Assembly: GCA_031772625.1 (NCBI GenBank)
Contig: CM062816.1
Coordinates: 829,734,556-829,798,555, forward strand
Origin: Pinus tabuliformis
Lineage: Eukaryota > Streptophyta > Pinopsida > Pinales > Pinaceae
Direction of reading: 5' to 3'
DNA: 64,000 bases
Every line of letters begins with the position of its first letter. Positions within the stretch are counted from its first letter, which is position 1. Below are positions 1 through 12,074 of this stretch, one piece after another. The notes under the pieces were generated by a model, which saw nothing but the letters and a program-made list of their open reading frames with translations, was not told the DNA's origin and did not search any database. Made by a program: the position numbers and the translations under genes.

Positions 1-1370
1 TTAGGTTAGGAGTAGGACTAGTTGCATTCTAGTTTCCCCTCTCTTGCACTCATTCTGCACCTATTCTCCTTAGTCTTTCTTTTGTTTTCTTACTTTTGTC
101 TTGCATCATGTTTTGGTTTAGCTTCCTTTTTCTTGTCTTTTGGTTTTTCTTTCTTGTTGTGTCATGTATTTTATTTTTTGTTATGTTAATAATACATTGC
201 ATGAAGGGTGTCCCATTTGGGATCAAAAGACAATGTGGAAAAATAAAAAGGGCTTTGTGACACTGCAACATTTGGTTAACCTTCAATCCTTCTTCTCCAC
301 CTTGGTTACACCTTTTGGTTGATGATGTTCTGACAGAAAATATGATCCTTGCGTAAGGAAAGCTTTGTGTTGAACCATGATATCTATGTCTATTCTAGAA
401 ACCTTACACCTTCACTTGGTTCTTTATGTTTCATTGTTTTCCATGCTTATCCAATTAAGTAGAGAAGTAGAAGGGGAAAAATATAAACAAGCAAACCAAA
501 GTCAGAGGTCTTATATGCTTCTCTCAAGGAGCTACCTATTATGCTCTCAATAATTCGATATCCCTCTTCTGCCCATGAAATGAATAAGTGCCTATGCACA
601 ATCCTCTATAAAATAGATAAATAAAAGAGAACGAAGAGAAAGGCTTCCTATGCGAAGAGGTGAAGAAAGAAACTTTGTCGGGTACTATCTAGGCTTGCTG
701 GCAATGGAGCTATGTTTGTGTTCATATAGTGACTTCATCGAGGTAGTTTCCAAGCCTACTAGCAGTGGAGCAACACCAGAGATGAAAAACAATACTCTGA
801 AAATCTAAAGCTTACAAACTATACTAATCTTCTTTGATTCGAAACATTGCGATATTTTTGATATTATATTTGTGTTCAACCAATAAGGGATAGAGGGGAC
901 TATGCTTATTCATGGGGTAAGTGGGGAGACTAAAGTGATATGTATGATGAATCAATATTCCCCGAAGAACTGGACCCTACACAAAAGAATCAACCTAGAT
1001 AGAGAAGCTGGAGTTCTACCAGTGTGCCACCAAGTGTTGTCGATGCGACAAACACCCTCCAAATGTTTTCTAATACTTGAATCTTTTAACCTACTATGGA
1101 TCTTGTGATCGGTCATTCCATAGTCACTTCCTTGTTAGTCAATGCTTTGTTAAGTCTTTGAGCTTGCTTTTGGATCATAAGTGTTGAAGTCGCCTTCTCA
1201 CACATGCTTAGTCTACAACACATTCATGAAAGAATTCCTTCATGCAAGCTTGAATAGGCATGACACACTCTATTGAGACAATGTTTGTGCAATGTTCAAC
1301 CCATGTCATCATTCAGTGTGCATGTCATTAATAGTTTCTCACTTTATTTTGCAATCATACTTCTTTTTCG
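1..1370. other. No gene seen
   Basis: This is ordinary AT-leaning sequence with only short chance ORFs on both strands. I recognise no protein domain, RNA gene or repeat boundary. Its base composition is like the rest of the non-coding background. Confidence 0.5.
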
Positions 1371-1955
1371 ATGAGTTTCTTCAATTGTCTCCTTCTATGC
1401 ACTTTCATCTTTGCAAGTGTCATTTTCATGCTTATGATTGTTGTTTTTTCTTGTGTTCACTTTAATCAGTGTCATTTTCATGGTATATTCACTCTGGCAT
1501 GTGTCATTTTTAGTGTCAATCACATATCACAAGTGTCATTCACACTTTTCTCTTCATATAGTAAATGTCGTCTTTTGGCATGCAAAGTGTCACACAATGC
1601 ATGAAGGCTAGTTTTGGTGTGTTTCAATGGGTATTATTTGCGTTAATGAGTTTTACTCACCATGTAACCATGTATCACACTCATTTCCAAAGTTTTAAAC
1701 ATTGTCATACAAGTGTCATCACGTTCACCAGGTATCTTTGGTGTCGCACTTGTCATCGCAAAGTTATCGCACTAAGGAAAGTTTGTTGTTCATGTGTTCT
1801 AGATGATCTATGTTGTGTCTTCAAGTGTTATAAGTGTGTGATCATAGTCAATTCCTATCATTTTTCACATCAACTTCATCGATCCCACACTTAGCTAATT
1901 CAGAAAAACAACTTCCGACCAAGAAACTTAGCCTCATCCAACCCTTCTGAACTTT
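1371..1955. other. GTGTCAT-rich low-complexity stretch
   Basis: The heptamer GTGTCAT and close variants (AGTGTCATT, GTGTCATTTTCATG) recur many times without a fixed period. Short ORFs here are Cys/His/Phe-rich by-products of that motif and look non-coding. No gene is supported. Confidence 0.4.
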
Positions 1956-2560
1956 GCATTGCGTAGTCTCAGCCCTCAAGTTGAAAACCTTCCTCTTGAG
2001 ACTATTAAACGTGTAATTCCTACCTCCCAGAACTGCGCTATGTGTATTCTCAGTGCTCAATCTCGTACCTTGACCTCCAAAGCTACGCAATCATGCCCTC
2101 CATCCAGACTTGAAATGTGCATTGCGTAGTCTTAGTCCTCAAGCCTCGGCCTTGCATTGCTAAAATGCACAATTACGCTATCACATGGCCTCGCTTCCTC
2201 CCAGAACTGTACAGTGGGAAAAATCAAGGCTAAGCCTCCAGCCTGAGTCCTTGAGTCCCTCAACTACGCAGTTCCTCTGCCTAGGCCTCCAGCACTACAC
2301 ATTACGTAGTGTCAAGGCTCAAGCCTCCAAAGTGAGTCCTTGAGTCTCTCAATTCTGCAATTCCTTGGCCTCTGGCCTCCCATAACTACAAAGGGAGCAT
2401 ATTCAAGACTCAAGCCCTAGCCTTGAACTCTTAAGCCCTTCAATTTTGCAATCTCTTGAACATGTCCATCCTGAAATGCACATTGTGTAGTCTTAAGCCT
2501 CAATCCCAGACCTTGGCCTCTAGAATTGCGCAATCCCTTAGCCAGTCACTCGACCAGTCA
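1956..2560. repeat. Degenerate tandem repeat, about 160-180 bp period
   Basis: The motif GCATTGCGTAGTCT and close variants (CACATTACGTAGTGT, CACATTGTGTAGTCT) starts at about 1956, 2119, 2298 and 2478. Each is followed by CTCAAG- or CCTCAA-rich sequence. The spacings of 163, 180 and 179 bases point to about four units of an old satellite-like repeat. The units are strongly diverged. No coding potential is seen. Confidence 0.5.
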
Positions 2561-2639
2561 CAAGTTCCAACTCTAATAGGGGAGTTCATGAAAAATGTTA
2601 GGTTAGGGGTTTTTTGGATTGATGTCAGCTTGTCATGAA

Positions 2640-4809
2640 TGGTTTCCAGTTGCAGATACTATGTATTATCATGACAAGATGACGAGGGAGGAAAAGGAGA
2701 AGGGGACCATGCTAGAAGACACATATGAATCTGAACGGATGAGATGATCTTCAAGCAAGAAGACAAAGGAACACTATATTACAACATAAGATCAAAGATT
2801 AGGATCACATGAAGACTCCCTCTAGTTCATAACCCTTTGGAGGGTGGATATGAGAAACAAATCATACCTCTCATGAAGATGAAGCATTGCACATCTCTTA
2901 TTGAAGACAAAGTAGTAGCAAAGAGTGGATTTACATTACCATGTCATTATGCAATCCATGTCATCAGTGTCACGCCATTTCACAAGTCATCATGTGCCAC
3001 ATCATTTGTGTAGTATGTAAATTCTATATTGGAAAATATGATTTAAAGTGGAAGTCTAAGAGTCATCCATGTAATATGAAAATTCATGTAGGAATTCAAA
3101 GATTCATGGAGAATTCAAACAGTCATTAGGGCAGTCCAGGAGTTACAAGGGAGGTGAATGGTTACCTCATTTGTTATATATACACCCTCATTGTACAAGA
3201 AAATCACTTTTCACCTTGGCTTCTCCCATAAGGCATCAAAGAGATAGAGTTAGTACTTTTGGGGAGCAAGTTGTGGCTCCAATGCTCCACTATTGGAGCT
3301 AGTGATGCTCGTTGTATTCATGTATCTTGGGACTTTTACTTAATACTTGAAGCCTAATGGCCAACACATTTTCATGCATGGATTTTGAATATTTGTAAGA
3401 TTTTTCTGTGAATATTTATGATTCATGTTTTCTTTCACTTGTACTAAAGTAGTTGAACTATTTCGGTTATTTTAGTGCTTATCTAATTGAATATGTGTTG
3501 TAATGGTTGTAAAAATCATCGCATCTATGTGGACTATTCTACTTGATGTTAGGAAGTTATATTTTCTCTTGTGTGCACCTCTACTAGGGTGGTACTATTA
3601 CCTCTCCCTGAGAGGATCACCTTTCCTCCCTCTATACTAGAAGAACTTGGATACACCTACAACCGTACATTCACCAGGCACATATACACTTCTCTCTCTT
3701 TCCGACAGTTAAAGCCAAGGAAAATCTATAAGAAAATATGGCAACCGGGTCAATACTCCAGATGGGGCTCCTATTCCAAACTATGTGATGTCTGATTGGG
3801 ACTTCACGTAGAGGAGACCCCCTTGGTTGATGGATTTCCAGTACTGTCAAAAAGGAGGTGGGAAGGAGAGGGGTCATAATTGACCCTAGAGGAAAAATGG
3901 TGTTGTAGGTCTCAGAAAAGCCACAAACAACTAGGTGGAGTACCTTGCTCTCTAGAAAGACCTAAATCTTGCTTCAAAATGTGGAATTGAGAAACTTAGA
4001 GTCTTTGGGGACCCTTTATTAGTCATTCGCCAATTATCTACAATGAAGGAGACTATTAATTCCCTATCTCTACCCATGACCCTCAAGATCTAGGCTTCTT
4101 TAACAATTTTTTAACATGTGAAATTCTATTACATCTATAGAGATATAAATTCCAATGTTGATGATATAGAAAAAAGAGGGGCCAATGTAAGTCAAGGGAT
4201 AATAGATGTCAATGAAAAATTATTCCCATCTCCAGTTCGTTAAATGGGTCCAAATGATTTCATTCCAAGGGTCATTGGGGAGCGATCCTTAATCTACATT
4301 CCATAGGTTTTGAACATGCTCATATCCTTGAAAGTATCCTGCCTTTGTATCACATTGGATCGTCAAACCCATTTTTGGTCCCTTCCTTGCATCATTTTTC
4401 ATGCATGACTTTTTTCTCGAAAATAGGTGGTTCTCGCTCTTGGCTATGCTCACTCTCTACTACCATTTCTATGTATTTCTCCCTACCCTCGCATTATTGA
4501 TATCCCTCTCGTCTGTGGCGTCCCCCTTAGAAATAATGAGGATTGAGTTGATTCATCTTTCCTATGCGAGATTTTAGTCACTTATCTTCTGTCCTTGTGG
4601 TATCTTCTCTACGATGTCAGATCAATGTATTCGGTTCAGATAGCACCATGGTTTGATTTTCAATTATATATGGTTTCATAGAGGTAGTTTACATCAAAAA
4701 CAAATTTCCCAAGTCTCAGCAGTTAGTATTTGGAATTCCCTATCAATTGGGTGCTTTATCGCCCCGGTTTTTCCTTCTGTCAATCCTTCATAGGTAGTTT
4801 GGAAGTACT
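2640..4809. other. No gene; possible LTR/leader remains of an old retroelement
   Basis: No ORF of note is present. A TATA-like box at 3174 followed by a long non-coding leader, and a relic ORF starting at 4810, would fit the U3-R-U5 and leader of a plus-strand LTR retroelement. I could not find LTR ends, a primer-binding site or a second LTR, so this is only a suggestion. Confidence 0.25.
3174..3183 (+). promoter_or_regulatory. TATA-like box
   Basis: TTATATATAC followed by ACCCTCATTG is a good plant TATA-box match, set in a locally more GC-balanced stretch. It could be the promoter of a decayed LTR. Nothing else confirms transcription, and AT-rich DNA yields such matches by chance. Confidence 0.25.
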
Positions 4810-5052
4810 ATGTTCTCTTCATTTTGTGCTCGATCTATGGATGGAGTGGCTAATAGTGCGGATATGCATGATGATGTATGTGCCTCAGAGATAATAGATA
4901 AGAATTTGGACTCCATGCAAGTTATGGTTTCCACAATTAACAACCTAGAAAGTCTCATTAAGCGTCAACACTATTCTTTTCAGTTATTTGTGGAAGCCAA
5001 ACTCTTGGTTCATCATGCAGACATGGAGGACCTATTGGAAAGACTCAATTAA
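4810..5052 (+). pseudogene. 80-codon relic ORF, unknown family
   Basis: The ORF runs from ATG to stop and encodes an acidic, Met/Leu/His-rich peptide with segments such as ASEIIDKNLDSMQVMVSTIN and SFQLFVEAKLLVHHADMEDL. These look like helical protein-coding sequence, not noise. Protein-like sequence seems to continue past the stop to about 5240 in shifted frames (for example GLAKAKEMMSLNKG), which suggests a longer decayed ORF. It precedes the duplicated unit and has no second copy here. I cannot name the family; an internal ORF of an LTR element is the likeliest source. Confidence 0.35.
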
Positions 5053-5840
5053 TCATTATTTTTTGAGTTAGTTAAGTAAATAAAGATTAAATAAATGCAT
5101 TGAAGTCAATAGGGGAGGGCTTGCTAAAGCTAAGGAAATGATGAGTCTCAACAAAGGCATAAGGAATATTGTAATGTGATTGAGGGAGACTTACACCAAG
5201 GGTGGGAAAGAAAGTGATTTAGTGGGTGGGCTTACAACTTCCCTTGTTTGAACATAACATGCAAGGTTGACTTGAGAGCGACTGAAGATGTTCCAAAGAA
5301 TATGGTCAACTACTTAGACAAAATATTTTCAAAGATGGATCAGGATATATGGAGACCAAATCTCAGCAATACAGGACGGGATGACACATATAGGTGTTGA
5401 CATACTATAACAAGACTCAATGTGGTTATGAAGAGACTCCATGGGACATAATTATGAATCATCTCTAATGTTTTGAAAAAAGGTGACTTAATGGTGTTAA
5501 CACTGACCAAACCAAGTATAAATGGTGCAAGGCCCTCTTGGGATAAACCAAGACGAAATAGAAAAAATGGGGGGGGGGGGGGGAGAGACAGAGTCTAGGG
5601 GAACATGGATTGTGATCATAAGAATGAGAAATGCAAATGATGTTGGCTCTAGTTATGAAAACAAGTCAAACTATCGAAGTGAAGGGGATTGATTGGAATG
5701 GGAACCAAAATTAAAAGTGGTAATGGTGTTGGAGTGCCTATGTGAGGTAGGCTCTAACACTGTATAGGTGGTGGATGCAAGAGATGGAAGGGTTGATCCA
5801 TCTACCGAAGTGTGAAGGTCCCTAAGGTGATATCCACTTA
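5053..5840. other. No intact gene; decayed continuation and simple repeat
   Basis: The first 200 bases may continue the relic ORF that starts at 4810. The rest is non-coding and includes a 15-base G run. Homology with the second unit begins sharply at about 5841. Confidence 0.4.
5569..5583 (+). repeat. Poly(G) run, 15 bases
   Basis: Fifteen consecutive G residues follow an A-rich stretch (GAAAAAAT). This is a simple-sequence tract and a likely site of sequencing length error. Confidence 0.9.
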
Positions 5841-8014
5841 ATGATAGGAAAATTCAATGAATGAGGTTATGTCACTAATATGCTAAATTCCATGAGGAAT
5901 GGGCACAAAGGTGATCTGTAAACCTCTGTGGACATTCCATTGGATAGTTTAGAACAACATATATGATAATATTATATTTAAAATTTGAAATTCTACACTA
6001 TTACAGTTTTATCAGATTTCTGGATTTGTAGATTTACTCTTAATAGTGCATGTGTGCGAATTAAAATTATGCAGAAAAATAGAGAAAGGAAAAAATAAAA
6101 GATCACACACACATTTGACACAAGATATGCTTTGGGAAACCCTTTTGGGAGAAATCCCCAACTAGAAGGTGAGGCTGCGATGCTCTCTTTCTCTGAAAGG
6201 AAATATGTTTGTGAGTACAAAGAAGTATGGCATGTGGATTGTGGGATACTACAGTGCACAAATCTTATCTGTGTGCTCTATGTCCTATCCCTCTTGGATA
6301 TTTTTTCTCAGCTATGGAACAAGAAAGAATGTAATCGCTTTTCCTCTTAGTGGCATGGTTATAACACAACCCAATAGCCTACTTGTGGTTAGGTTTGACT
6401 ACCTCAACTCTTAAACAAAGTTACAATATAGGCCCTTCTAGAGTCTTCTACATCATAATCATGTGGTTGGCCCCTTTTTCATGAATAATGGGGGTTGGTG
6501 TGGCATCCTCTTGAATTATGGTGGTGAAAACAAGAAGGTCAACTTATGAGTGGCATAACTTTCGCATAAGGACTCGAATTGTCGTGATTCTTGTGTCATT
6601 GGAAAGGTATATGTATGTAGAATAATGAAAAAAGGTGTTATGCTAAAGCAACAAATTTTTACACCCAAAAAATGTCATTTGATGTCTTAAAATGGTCCTC
6701 AAAGGTTTTAGACCCTATTTTTCCAAACTGGCTCCTGTAAGTAAAAACGGTATTGTGAGCTTATTCCTCCATTTTTCAACTCTAAAAGCATCAAGATGGG
6801 TGACAAAAATATAATGATCCAATCTGGATCAAAAGGAGACCCTAAAAACATGAGTAACAGGGATTACTCATGACAAAAATCGACACATGAGTCAAAAAGT
6901 GCAAAGACAAAGTGGTGTCATAATACGAGCAACTAATGTGAAGAAATTCAATTTAAATGGGAAGCAACTTAACACCTCATGGAAAAAGTGCTTTCAGATT
7001 AAGTATAAAATATATAAAAACTAAGATAGGTCCATTATAGAGCTCAGAGAGAGCTTTCCAATGGTTTTGATAGTTCATCAAATGGAGCTAGTATGAGCCC
7101 ATAAAGGCCAACGAAAAAACAATGTTGGATTTTTCCTTATAAAGGGCTTTCTCTCCGATTCCAAATCATTAGTGCATTGGGTTATTAGTGAATTTGGAGA
7201 GGAGGAGAAAGAATTAAATCTTGGTGACCACATAGTGGATGAACCGACCATTATAATTTCAGTCTGTGACTTTTAGGTAGGTGGCCTTACTTGTCTAAGA
7301 GTAGCGCTAATGCTTCGTGGAAAAATGTCTCCTGGTGAAGAATCAAGGTAAGAAAGAATATGGGAATGAACAACTAGAGGAGTCCTAAAGTCATCCTTTC
7401 CCACCAATTCAAACATGGGGATTGAAGGATAAGTGTAGCATCACATAGAGTAGAATGTTTTAATATATGGTGTCAATCATCTACTATATGTGAAGTGTAC
7501 TTGGCTTGTCGGAGAGGCTAGTAGGACAAACTACCCAAGGGATGAAAGGATAATTGACCTTACCTAAACCGTTAGGGCCTAGTCTAAGAATGGATAATGA
7601 TCAAGTGATAATTTTGCCAAGGGTGATATCATGCCCCTAAGCATGAGATATTTCCCCCCAACAGGGAACTAATTAAGTATGCAAAGGTGGGAATGGTGCC
7701 CCCCTGTTTGATTCATGTGGGGCATGTTATGGACATGTTGGGCGTATTGAAAATGGTGGATTCCAAATACTTGTACATAATATGGCTTTTCATGATGTGT
7801 ATGGCCATTATTTGTTGTGGGTTGGCTATCTTCTAATGGAAAGAAAGGATGAATATAGTTGGAGAAGGAAGTGGTGGAGTGCAAATCTCAGTTGGTATTG
7901 CATAAGTTATTTAAAGGGAATAAATGTTTGGGTTTGCAAATATGTGAGGATGTCACCATGCCAAAGGGTGTCATGGGCTATAGTGCATATATGCTCACTC
8001 AGACGAAATTGGGG
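5841..8014. other. Non-coding 3' part of gypsy relic A1
   Basis: This stretch is alignable end to end with 27721-29900 in unit 2. It carries no long ORF. On the minus strand it lies downstream of the protease-like relic, so it would be the 3' part of that element. No LTR pair could be recognised for the A element. Confidence 0.4.
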
Positions 8015-9472
8015 TTAAATAAACAAAATGTCGAAGGGACTAGGTTGTTGAGGTAGGAAGTAGGAACGATTAAGTGGATCATCCTCAGGGTGATATGGAG
8101 TGATATGGGACTCTAAAAGTTCTTCAAGGTGAGGAATAATGATGGTATTAGAGTCAAATATACCAAATGCAATATGAGGTTTGGGGAGAATTTCTTCCTC
8201 TATACCCTCAAGAATATATGCCCCCTTACCCAAACATTGTGTAGCAATGTAATGGCCATAAGATGGATGTGTTTCAAATTTATGGGTTTGAAGTAAGGGG
8301 TTATTAAACCAATCTACTTGATCATGAAGGAGGTATTTCAATTCCACAACATATTGGTCAACTAAACGTGGTTGTTATGGGAGAAAATAGGAGTGATGAT
8401 GCATATTATCCCATGGATAATATGGTGTGTTCAAAGACTCCATAATGTCTTCATCTAAATGAAAGGATAGAATGCAAGGTTGTGATGGACCACATGATGT
8501 AGATTATGAAGAAGTATCCAGGGCATCACCATGGGATACATGGTTCAAATGTGCAATGCCTATAAAGGGATACTGGTGAGTAGTGGATTGAAGTTCCATC
8601 GATGTTGATACCAAATTTAGAAATAGAAATTGTTTCTAAATGCTCACAGCTAAATTCTCCTAGGGAGTCCGAAGATGTCAATCCCATGGATGATCACAAA
8701 TAAAGGATATGTATGGTAGTATTTTCCATCTTGAAATCAAGAGGACCAATCACTATAGTGGGTTAATTATTCTCTTGCACTAATGAAGATGAAGTGCGAG
8801 AGGTCATAAGTAGAGGGGTAGAATCAGCACTACGAGTGGCATCCATATCACAAAGAATGATGAAAGTGTCGTGAAAATGTTAGAGATGAGGTAAGAGATG
8901 TGAATAATGAAAGTATGTTTCACACAATGCACAAGGGCGGTTCATTCGTAAGCTTTTATTCTTATTATATGATTCAGGTAGAGGCACTTGTACCTCAAGA
9001 ACATTTGGGTCTAGTTAATGTTCATCCAAGGAATGAAACCCTTTAATTAGGGGAGAGTGAGACAATTATTGTTGATTTGGCCATAAATATCACACAAAGT
9101 ACATGGTGGATTAAGCTCATATGCATAAGGTTGAGTGCAACTACCTGAGTTGTGTTATCATTTCCCCCCTTCTTCTTGGATTTTCCCCCCTATCCAGTTG
9201 CTTATGTAGCAAGAGCAGACTAATGTTGAGGCTGTAATGGAACTGATGATAGAAGGGGTGGATAGAACTGGTTGAACTAGTGTCAAATCCACATAGGGTT
9301 TATGTTTATTTGGAGGAGTATTGGCAAGAGGATCCATATACCAAATTGGAATTCCCAATGTGAGATTTGGCAAACTCAACATATCCATCACTAGTGTGTT
9401 GACTACTCCCGGTGGTGGAAAAAGGAAAGGAATGTGACCAAATAGATGATGCCTACGAGGGACCCCTCTCAA
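8015..9472 (-). pseudogene. Decayed downstream ORF of gypsy relic A1
   Basis: Two fragments can be read on the minus strand: 8015-8347 (110 codons, with CLGKGAYILEGIEEEILPKP and HLEELLESHITPYHPEDDP) and 9158-9472 (104 codons, with HLFGHIPFLFPPPGVVNTLV). Both have counterparts in unit 2 (about 30000-30530 and 31104-31355), so they derive from one ancestral sequence. The Pro-rich composition and the position after the protease suggest part of a retroelement polyprotein. No reverse transcriptase motif (YxDD) is visible. The exact function is unknown. Confidence 0.4.
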
Positions 9473-9728
9473 GAAATTAGTTGTGTTTGAAGCAACATTT
9501 TGTTAATGAGTTGACTATTGAGAAGAGGTTACATGTTGCTAGCCAACTCATGACCATTGGAGCATTTAACCATGTGAAGTGCTAGGTTCATTTGAAATAC
9601 GCCATAGGCCATAATATTCCCCAAGAAAGGAAGAATATTTAGAGACTCCTAGACTAATATTAGTAAAAAAAAGGCATTATATCATTATCATCCATAAATG
9701 AAATGACATTCTCAGGAGAAGCCTTAAG

Positions 9729-10202
9729 CTAAGGATCATAGCATATCAACAATTCGATGGTGGAAATCTTCCCATTATGGGGGAATTTCATGGTACGATA
9801 GACAAATGAACATACTGCCTTCATAACATACATGAAACTGTGTCCTAGAAAGAGGTTATAGTCTAAAGGGGCATCAATAACCTCCACATCAATCAAGACT
9901 TTCTTATTGGTTAACACAACAAGGAAATTTTAGTACAATCCAATAGGTTGCAAGGGGAAACTATCATATTCTTAAAAGGTGATGGTAGATAGTAGGAAAT
10001 CAGGTGACCTGAGTTGCTTCAAAACGTGGGTGGACATCACACATGTGGATTCCCCTTCATTAATGATGCACAATTGGATAACGATTTTCTTAATGGAGAT
10101 TAGGATATGGAAAGAAATGGGTGGGGGGAGACGAGGACTATCTGCCTTATACACACCAAAGACAATCAGATGATCATCTAAAGGATCCACAGTGCCCAAC
10201 AT
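9729..10202 (-). pseudogene. Retropepsin-like fragment of gypsy relic A1
   Basis: Minus-strand fragments read as an aspartic-protease-like module of plant Ty3/gypsy elements. They contain an INEGESTCVMS segment, where related elements usually have DEGAST, followed by VLIDVEVIDAPLDYNLFLGH and FPHNGKISTIE, the usual C-terminal part of the fold. The module is split by stops and frameshifts. The upstream part (LGTVDPLDD) is interrupted at 10205 by the copia insertion, and the undisturbed sequence is at 31629-32114 in unit 2. It would have cleaved the Gag-Pol polyprotein. It is dead now. Confidence 0.6.
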
Positions 10203-10205
10203 AGA

Positions 10206-10723
10206 TGTTGGGTTGTGTTATATTCTTTCCACAACTACCCCATGAGTGAGGGCCCCTTGTATGTTGCGTTGGGGCATTGTTGGGGGGTCACAAGGGGGTT
10301 GGTTTCCCCCCTGTTGGGGGGTATGCAGGGAGGCGGTAGCCCCCTTGCACAGAGTCCGGGGCAATGCCCAGGGAAATTTTTTTTAGACCCTATATTGGGT
10401 GGGAAGACCTACCTATGATTTTGTGCATGAATTTTGCACATGGTTTTGGGCATGATGGTTTTTTGTCCATGCTATCTTGTAGATCCTGTCAAGGGAACTA
10501 TGGTTATGTTCTAATCTAGGGTTTATGGATGCTTCAGCATGTATATATACGTAGTGTAACATTCAAAGGAATATAATGAAAAATTAATCTGGTAGTCCCA
10601 GTTTTGGGATCCAAGGGAAAATCTCTGTGTATATATGTTTTATGTTTTATGCTCTCGCCATTGTTTATCTTTTTTTTTTAGAATTCGTATGCAGATAATT
10701 TTTGTATGGGGTTAAAACCTACA
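10206..10723 (+). repeat. Copia 5' LTR (518 bp)
   Basis: It begins TGTTGGGTTGTGTTATATTC and ends GGTTAAAACCTACA. It matches 14744-15287 along its length, including the C/G-rich block near the start and the TTTTAGAATT...GGGGTTAAAACC end. The copies differ in length by 26 bases and at many sites. Confidence 0.92.
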
Positions 10724-10738
10724 TTTTGTATCAGAGTT
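10724..10738 (+). other. Copia primer-binding-site region
   Basis: Directly after the 5' LTR the sequence reads TTTTGTATCAGAGTT. This resembles the TGGTATCAGAGC box complementary to initiator tRNA-Met that follows many plant LTRs, with the first bases mutated. Confidence 0.55.
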
Positions 10739-10800
10739 GTTTTAGCTTCAAGGGGACACCTTTGTTGCTAAGGGTTTTTTTCTCAAGGTTGCGGTAGACC

Positions 10801-11429
10801 ATGTTCAATGGGAGATCTGTGGGATCGAATCTTGTTGTGAAAGAAGATGATGAGCAGTAGAAAGATAGAGATCAAGAATTTAATGGTCAGAGTTTTGAGT
10901 TGTGGAAATTCAATATGGAGGATCTTCTGGTGGATAAAGATTAGTGGATCATAGTAGATCCAGGTACTAAACCAACAACAATGCCAGTTGAAGACTGGGC
11001 GAAGTTGGATCGGAAGGCAAAGAGAATAATATGATTGTGTGTCTCGGATTCAGTATTGTTAAATGTATCAGGGGAAGCTTCAGCGAATGCTTTGTGGGAC
11101 AAGTTAGGGAATTTGTACCAATATAAGTCTTTGGTGAATAAATTGTTTCTACGGAAAAAGCTGTATAATCTAAGGGTGAAAGATGGAGACTCAGTGACAG
11201 AGCATATGAACGCATTTAATACTGTGGTAGGCCAGTTATTATCTGTTGATATTAAAATTTCAGATGAATATAAGTGCATCAGTTTGCTGTGTTCTCTACC
11301 ATATTCATGGCTTAGTCTAGTTGTTGCAATAGGTAGCAATGTAATTGCCTTGTAGTTTGATGAAATAGTCTCATCCTTGCTGTCAGAGGAGATGAGACAG
11401 AAAAATATGGAGCCCAGAATGGTGATACC
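10801..11429 (+). pseudogene. Copia gag, N-terminal part (broken)
   Basis: An ATG at 10801 opens a frame with recognisable copia Gag features: SFELWKFNMEDLLVDKD near the start, then NALWDKLGNLYQYKSLVNKL, LRVKDGDSVTEHMNAFNTVV and SLLCSLPYSWLSLVVAI. This is the UBN2-type capsid region. Stops interrupt it near 10858, 10941, 11032 and 11353, and a frame change near 11420 leads to the zinc-knuckle frame. It would have formed the virus-like particle. Confidence 0.7.
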
Positions 11430-12032
11430 TTGTCTATACGAGGACTGTCCCAGAACAGAAACAAAAATAATTCCTCGAGTGGGATATCTAAATCTAGAGG
11501 GAGATTTAAATCTCCAGGAAAACCTTTAAAGGTGTGCTGGAAATGCGGAAAGGAAGGGCACTTCAAAAGGGACTATAAATTTAAAGCTCTTGAGAAAGGA
11601 AAGGGATTTGGTGATGCTCCTTCTGCAAAGGTGAAAACCACCTCAGGTGAAGGTGGGGATGTGTACTTGGATTCTTCTTCAAGTACACATGTAGATCATG
11701 AGGCATGGTTGATTGACTCAGGTGAATCCTTTCACTTTACTCCCCATAGAGAGTGGTTCTGCGAGTATGAGAAATATGATGGTGGTGATGTTTTCTTAAG
11801 GGATGAAAGGAAGGCTAGAATCGATGGCTGTGAAAAATTCAAGTTGAAGTTGCAAGGTGGAAGGATTAGAACACTTTCAGGTGTTCTGCATATTCCTGCA
11901 TTGGCCAGAAATCTAATTTCTGTAAGCAACTTGGATGATGCACATGTAAAAATAGTGTTCAAGAAAGATACCTACAAGATGGTTCGGGGAGCATTGGTGT
12001 TGATTTGGAAAGTTCAGATTGGAACTCTGTAA
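11430..12032 (+). pseudogene. Copia gag zinc knuckle and protease
   Basis: This 200-codon open segment carries a CCHC-type knuckle, CWKCGKEGHFKRDY, whose last Cys is Tyr, followed by the protease active-site region WLIDSGESFHFTPHREWF. The DSG triad is kept but the next residues differ from the usual DSGAT/DSGAS. It then runs into SGVLHIPALARNLISVSNLD, typical of copia protease. The reading frame stops at 12032. The loss of a zinc ligand would weaken RNA binding. Confidence 0.75.
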
Positions 12033-12074
12033 AAGCTTCAAGGTAGCACTATTATTGATGGGTGAAAAATTTTT

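Noticed and set aside
1371..1894. Two short plus-strand ORFs (77 and 109 codons)
   Set aside because: They are Cys/His/Phe-rich translations of the GTGTCAT-rich low-complexity stretch.
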